Part shown: positions 22,826 through 25,473 of the stretch, in pieces
Layout: each line of letters begins with the position of its first letter
Position numbering within the stretch: position 1 is the stretch's first letter
DNA from: an uncultured Collinsella sp.
GTDB taxonomy: Bacteria; Actinomycetota; Coriobacteriia; Coriobacteriales; Coriobacteriaceae
Assembly (NCBI GenBank): GCA_902493145.1
Contig: CABUOA010000029.1
Span: 1 to 25,473 of the forward strand
Length of the DNA: 25,473 nt
Direction of reading: 5' to 3'
Notes under the pieces: model-generated
What the model saw: only the letters and a program-made list of their open reading frames with translations
What the model was told of the DNA's origin: nothing
The model's database searches: none
Position numbers and translations under genes: made by a program

Positions 22826-24550
22826 GTGGACGAGGAAGCAAGCATCATCCTGGGGGATGCCATCGCCTTTTGCCAGCGCGACGGCCAAGATGCACGCCTC
22901 ATCAACATGCTGGGGCAATCGCGTGCCATAAGCCTGACCGAAGATACGCTCACGATCGAGGCCCCCTCGCGCTTTGCCATCGCGCAGCTCAAAAAGCATC
23001 AGCCGACTATTGAGGCTTATCTGGAAGAAATCGCCTTTGCACCGATTGCGCTCGACATCGTGGCGCCGCAAGGCGCCGCGACGGAATCCGCTGCCGCGAC
23101 GGCGCCCGCCACGGCTCCCGCTGCTTCCCCGACGGTACCAGCCTCCGCAAGCGACGTGCCGACAATCGAGCACCAGCACAGCGATGTTTCCCGTGAAACC
23201 ATGGCGCCGTTGCCGACCGCGGCGGCGACGTCAACGAACGCACCCGTCACGCACATGCCCATCGCTCACGACGCAGCGGCGGGCGCGGATTCGGGCATTG
23301 CAATCAAGAACACGCTCTCGGCCGACGATTTTCGCCGCATGATGAACCAGATGAAGGGCGGAGCGCCGACTAAATCCACGCAAGCTGCGACCCCCGCTTC
23401 ACCCATGCCAGCACCAACCGTGCCGGCCGAGCAGAATACGGATGGAGCCCCGCTCGCCGCGAACTCAAAATTTACCTTTGAGAACTTTGTCTACGGCCCC
23501 GAGAACAGCCATGCCTATCGCTCGGCGCTCAAGTTTGCCGCCCTCGCGGACGAGCGCGGCACATGCACATCACTGTTCATCTACGGCAAATCGGGCCTGG
23601 GCAAGACGCACCTGCTGCTTGCCATCAAAAACGAGCTCGCCGAGAAGTCGCCCGAGATCAAGGTCAAGTATGCCAACTCCCAGGCATATCTGGACGACCT
23701 GATGACCGAGTTCGACCGCCAAAAGAAGAGCAACGCCCCCATCATGCAGGCGTACCACGGTGTGGACGTGCTCATCATCGATGACATCCAAAACATCATC
23801 GGCAAGCGCGCGAGTGTGGACTACTTTTTCCAGCTCATGGACGAGTTCATCCGCAACAACAAGAAGGTCGTCATCGCGGCAGACCGCGCCCCCAAGGACC
23901 TGAGCATGGACGAGCGTCTGACCAGCCGCTTCAACGCCGGAATGCTCTGCCTGGTCGCAGAGCCCAGCTACGAGATGAAATACAAGATCTTGCAGCGCTA
24001 TTACGAGAACACCATCGTCGCCGCTCCCGAGGCGGGCGACGACTCACTGCTGGCGGCCTATGGGGGCGACGGCGGGCACCTGACCGACGAGCACTTTAAA
24101 CACATGGCCGAGGTCTCGGGCACCAACATCCGCGAACTCGAGAGCTTTTGCGAGCGCTGCGCCGGCGAGGCGGGCGACCGCGAGCGCGAGGGCGGAGAGC
24201 TCACCTTTGACGATATCGACGCCATCGCCAGCCAGTACTTCGACACATCGGCCAAAAAGATCAACGTCCAGACGGTTCAGTCCGTCATCGAAGAGCAGTA
24301 CGGCGTGACACACGAGGAGCTCATCGGCCCGCGTCGCAACGCCAATATCGCCAAAGCACGCCATATCGCTATCTACCTGGCCATCGAGATGTGCGAAATG
24401 ACGACCACGGCGGTGGGCGCCGAATTTGGCAACCGCAACCACTCGACCGTCAGCACGAGCTACAAAAAGGTCCAGAAGATGATCCAGGAAGACCGCACCG
24501 TCACCGAAGACCTCAAGTCGCTGCGCGATAAAATTACACTGCGCTCGTAG
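22826..24550 (+). CDS. dnaA: Chromosomal replication initiator protein DnaA, variant signature and long linker
   Basis: DnaA binds and opens the origin. It has 574 residues against the usual 440-480. Domain I is ~1-78. Domain II is an unusually long Ala/Pro/Thr-rich linker (~80-215). The AAA+ domain runs ~216-440 with Walker A GKSGLGKT (254-261), Walker B LIIDDIQ (316-322), and Arg364/Arg368 in MDERLTSRF. Domain IV is ~480-574. The DnaA signature, normally close to GGRDHTTV, reads GNRNHSTV (535-542): the Asp that contacts DNA bases is Asn and the first Thr is Ser. The start is GTG at 22826 with GGAG five bases upstream. It lies 15 bases after the GHKL ATPase gene. A parS-like sequence lies in the linker-coding region. 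Confidence 0.96.
   Translation: MDEEASIILGDAIAFCQRDGQDARLINMLGQSRAISLTEDTLTIEAPSRFAIAQLKKHQPTIEAYLEEIAFAPIALDIVAPQGAATESAAATAPATAPAASPTVPASASDVPTIEHQHSDVSRETMAPLPTAAATSTNAPVTHMPIAHDAAAGADSGIAIKNTLSADDFRRMMNQMKGGAPTKSTQAATPASPMPAPTVPAEQNTDGAPLAANSKFTFENFVYGPENSHAYRSALKFAALADERGTCTSLFIYGKSGLGKTHLLLAIKNELAEKSPEIKVKYANSQAYLDDLMTEFDRQKKSNAPIMQAYHGVDVLIIDDIQNIIGKRASVDYFFQLMDEFIRNNKKVVIAADRAPKDLSMDERLTSRFNAGMLCLVAEPSYEMKYKILQRYYENTIVAAPEAGDDSLLAAYGGDGGHLTDEHFKHMAEVSGTNIRELESFCERCAGEAGDREREGGELTFDDIDAIASQYFDTSAKKINVQTVQSVIEEQYGVTHEELIGPRRNANIAKARHIAIYLAIEMCEMTTTAVGAEFGNRNHSTVSTSYKKVQKMIQEDRTVTEDLKSLRDKITLRS
23185..23200. promoter_or_regulatory. parS-like site within dnaA (14/16)
   Basis: TGTTTCCCGTGAAACC differs from parS at positions 7 and 16. 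It is read in frame as the codons for V-S-R-E-T within the disordered linker of DnaA, where protein constraint should be low. ParB binding is plausible but untested. Confidence 0.5.
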
Positions 24551-24788
24551 GGAAATAGAGACACCTGTTGCAAACTTGTCGAAACCACGGGCATAAGGTG
24601 TCTAAAACCCAACCAGCGGTGATGAAAAGTTTTGCGCAGGTTTTGAACGTGGAAAACCACCCCTGTTGCACACAGGCTGCTGTCGATTCTCTTTCTGGGT
24701 CTGACCTGCGTCTTTGGGAGTAATCAACAGTTTCGTCAGTGCTATTACTATTATTAAGATATTTATATCTATAGAAAGGTATTAAAAG
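24551..24788. other. oriC: Probable oriC core between dnaA and dnaN
   Basis: This 238-base gap contains no gene. Box-like sequences are TGTTGCAAA (24566-24574), TTGTCGAAA (24576-24584), TGTTGCACA (24664-24672) and TAATCAACA (24721-24729). An 8-bp inverted repeat AGACACCT/AGGTGTCT (24559-24566 with 24596-24603) encloses the first two. The triplet run CTATTACTATTATTA (24742-24756) and the AT-rich hairpin AGATAT-TT-ATATCT (24757-24770) follow just before dnaN. This layout fits a bacterial origin with its unwinding element on the dnaN side. Confidence 0.7.
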
Positions 24789-25473
24789 ATGAAGTTCACC
24801 GTCAGCCAGAGCTCGCTTACACAAGCCATCGGCGTCGTTATGAAGGGTGTCGCTTCGGCATCCACCCTTCCCATCCTGTCGGGCGTGCTCGTCAAGGCCC
24901 AAGACGGCATCTTGGAATTCCAGACCTCTAACTACACCATCTCGATCCGTCATCGCATCGCGGCGCATGTCGAAGAAGAGGGCGAGATGGTTATCCCCTG
25001 TAAGATGCTCTCCAATATCACCAAGACCCTCCCCGATGCCCCGGTCACCTTTGAGCTGTCCGAGCGCCAGGTGCTGATTGGTTGCGAGAAGAGCTCTTTC
25101 CGCCTGAACACGCTTGATGCTAATGACTTCCCCGAGTTTCCGGCCTATGCCATCGAGAGCGCCGTGGAACTGCCGACCGATATCTTGTCCGAGATGGTCG
25201 GCCGCGTGTGGCGCGTCACCTCGACCGACAAGGCCCGCCCCATCCTGGGTAGCGTGCACATGAAGGTCGAGAACAACACCGTGCGCCTGGTGGCGACCGA
25301 TTCCTTCCGTTTGGCCGTGTGCGATACGCAGGTCGAGACCTCGACCCTCGAAGGCTCCTTTGAGCTCAACGTTCCGGCTGACGCCTTTAACGACGCACTG
25401 AACATCATGGCCAGCCAGGCGACCATCATGATCGGGGCTACCGACACCCAGGTCGTCTTCGAGGCCGGCAACA
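24789..25473 (+). CDS. dnaN: DNA polymerase III beta sliding clamp, partial (3' end beyond window)
   Basis: The beta clamp is a ring that tethers DNA polymerase III to DNA. The 228 visible residues begin MKFTVSQSSLTQAIGVVMKGV and include TLPILSGVLV, the domain-linking FRLNTLDANDFPEFP, and ARPILGSVHMKV...LVATDSFRLAV, all typical of DnaN. The ATG at 24789 follows AGAAAGG by nine bases. The gene continues past the right edge, leaving out most of the third clamp domain. Its place after dnaA confirms the origin context. Confidence 0.96.
   Translation, partial: MKFTVSQSSLTQAIGVVMKGVASASTLPILSGVLVKAQDGILEFQTSNYTISIRHRIAAHVEEEGEMVIPCKMLSNITKTLPDAPVTFELSERQVLIGCEKSSFRLNTLDANDFPEFPAYAIESAVELPTDILSEMVGRVWRVTSTDKARPILGSVHMKVENNTVRLVATDSFRLAVCDTQVETSTLEGSFELNVPADAFNDALNIMASQATIMIGATDTQVVFEAGN

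Overview
The window looks like the replication-origin region of a high-GC Gram-positive bacterium, most likely a Coriobacteriia member close to Collinsella. That assignment is inferred from gene content, codon style and gene order; no database was searched. The core is the conserved order rpmH-rnpA-yidD-yidC-jag-rsmG-parA-parB on the minus strand, facing dnaA-dnaN on the plus strand.

Layout. 1-898: 5' part of purB (minus), cut by the window edge. 899-1571: tandem 131-bp repeats, each starting with a copy of the 3' tail of a tRNA-Gly(CCC) gene, then that tRNA gene with its promoter and terminator. 1826-5257: a 1143-residue sortase-anchored adhesin with a thioester domain, a run of Cna-B-like repeats and an LPATG signal. 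5324-8761 (minus): a small one-helix membrane protein and a 1065-residue membrane protein with a split, degenerate M28 peptidase-like domain around a long disordered insertion. 8960-10886: two overlapping WYL-domain regulators resembling PafB/PafC. 10883-14736 (minus): a DnaQ-DinG fusion helicase and D-Ala-D-Ala ligase, overlapping by 7 bases. 14822-15874: rlmN.

15893-21214 (minus): the segregation and ribosome/membrane biogenesis block. The first transcript (rpmH, rnpA, yidD, yidC, jag) starts at a clear promoter at 21185-21214 and ends at a strong terminator at 18934-18965. The second (rsmG, parA, parB, a small YtxH-like membrane protein) ends at a hairpin at 16011-16042. Three perfect parS sites spaced exactly 39 bp apart lie between rsmG and parA, so ParB can load next to its own gene and the origin.

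21458-25473 (plus): a GHKL ATPase with a Gln/Pro-rich linker and a C-terminal winged helix, then dnaA 15 bases later, then an origin-like intergenic region, then the 5' part of dnaN. The 9-mer TTTTCAACA and close variants recur near dnaA where classical TTATCCACA boxes would be expected, and the DnaA signature is changed to GNRNHSTV. The dnaA-dnaN gap holds a box-like sequence followed by five tandem DnaA-trio-like triplets and an AT-rich stretch, the layout expected of a basal unwinding site. The least familiar element is the GHKL/winged-helix gene fused into the apparent dnaA transcript.
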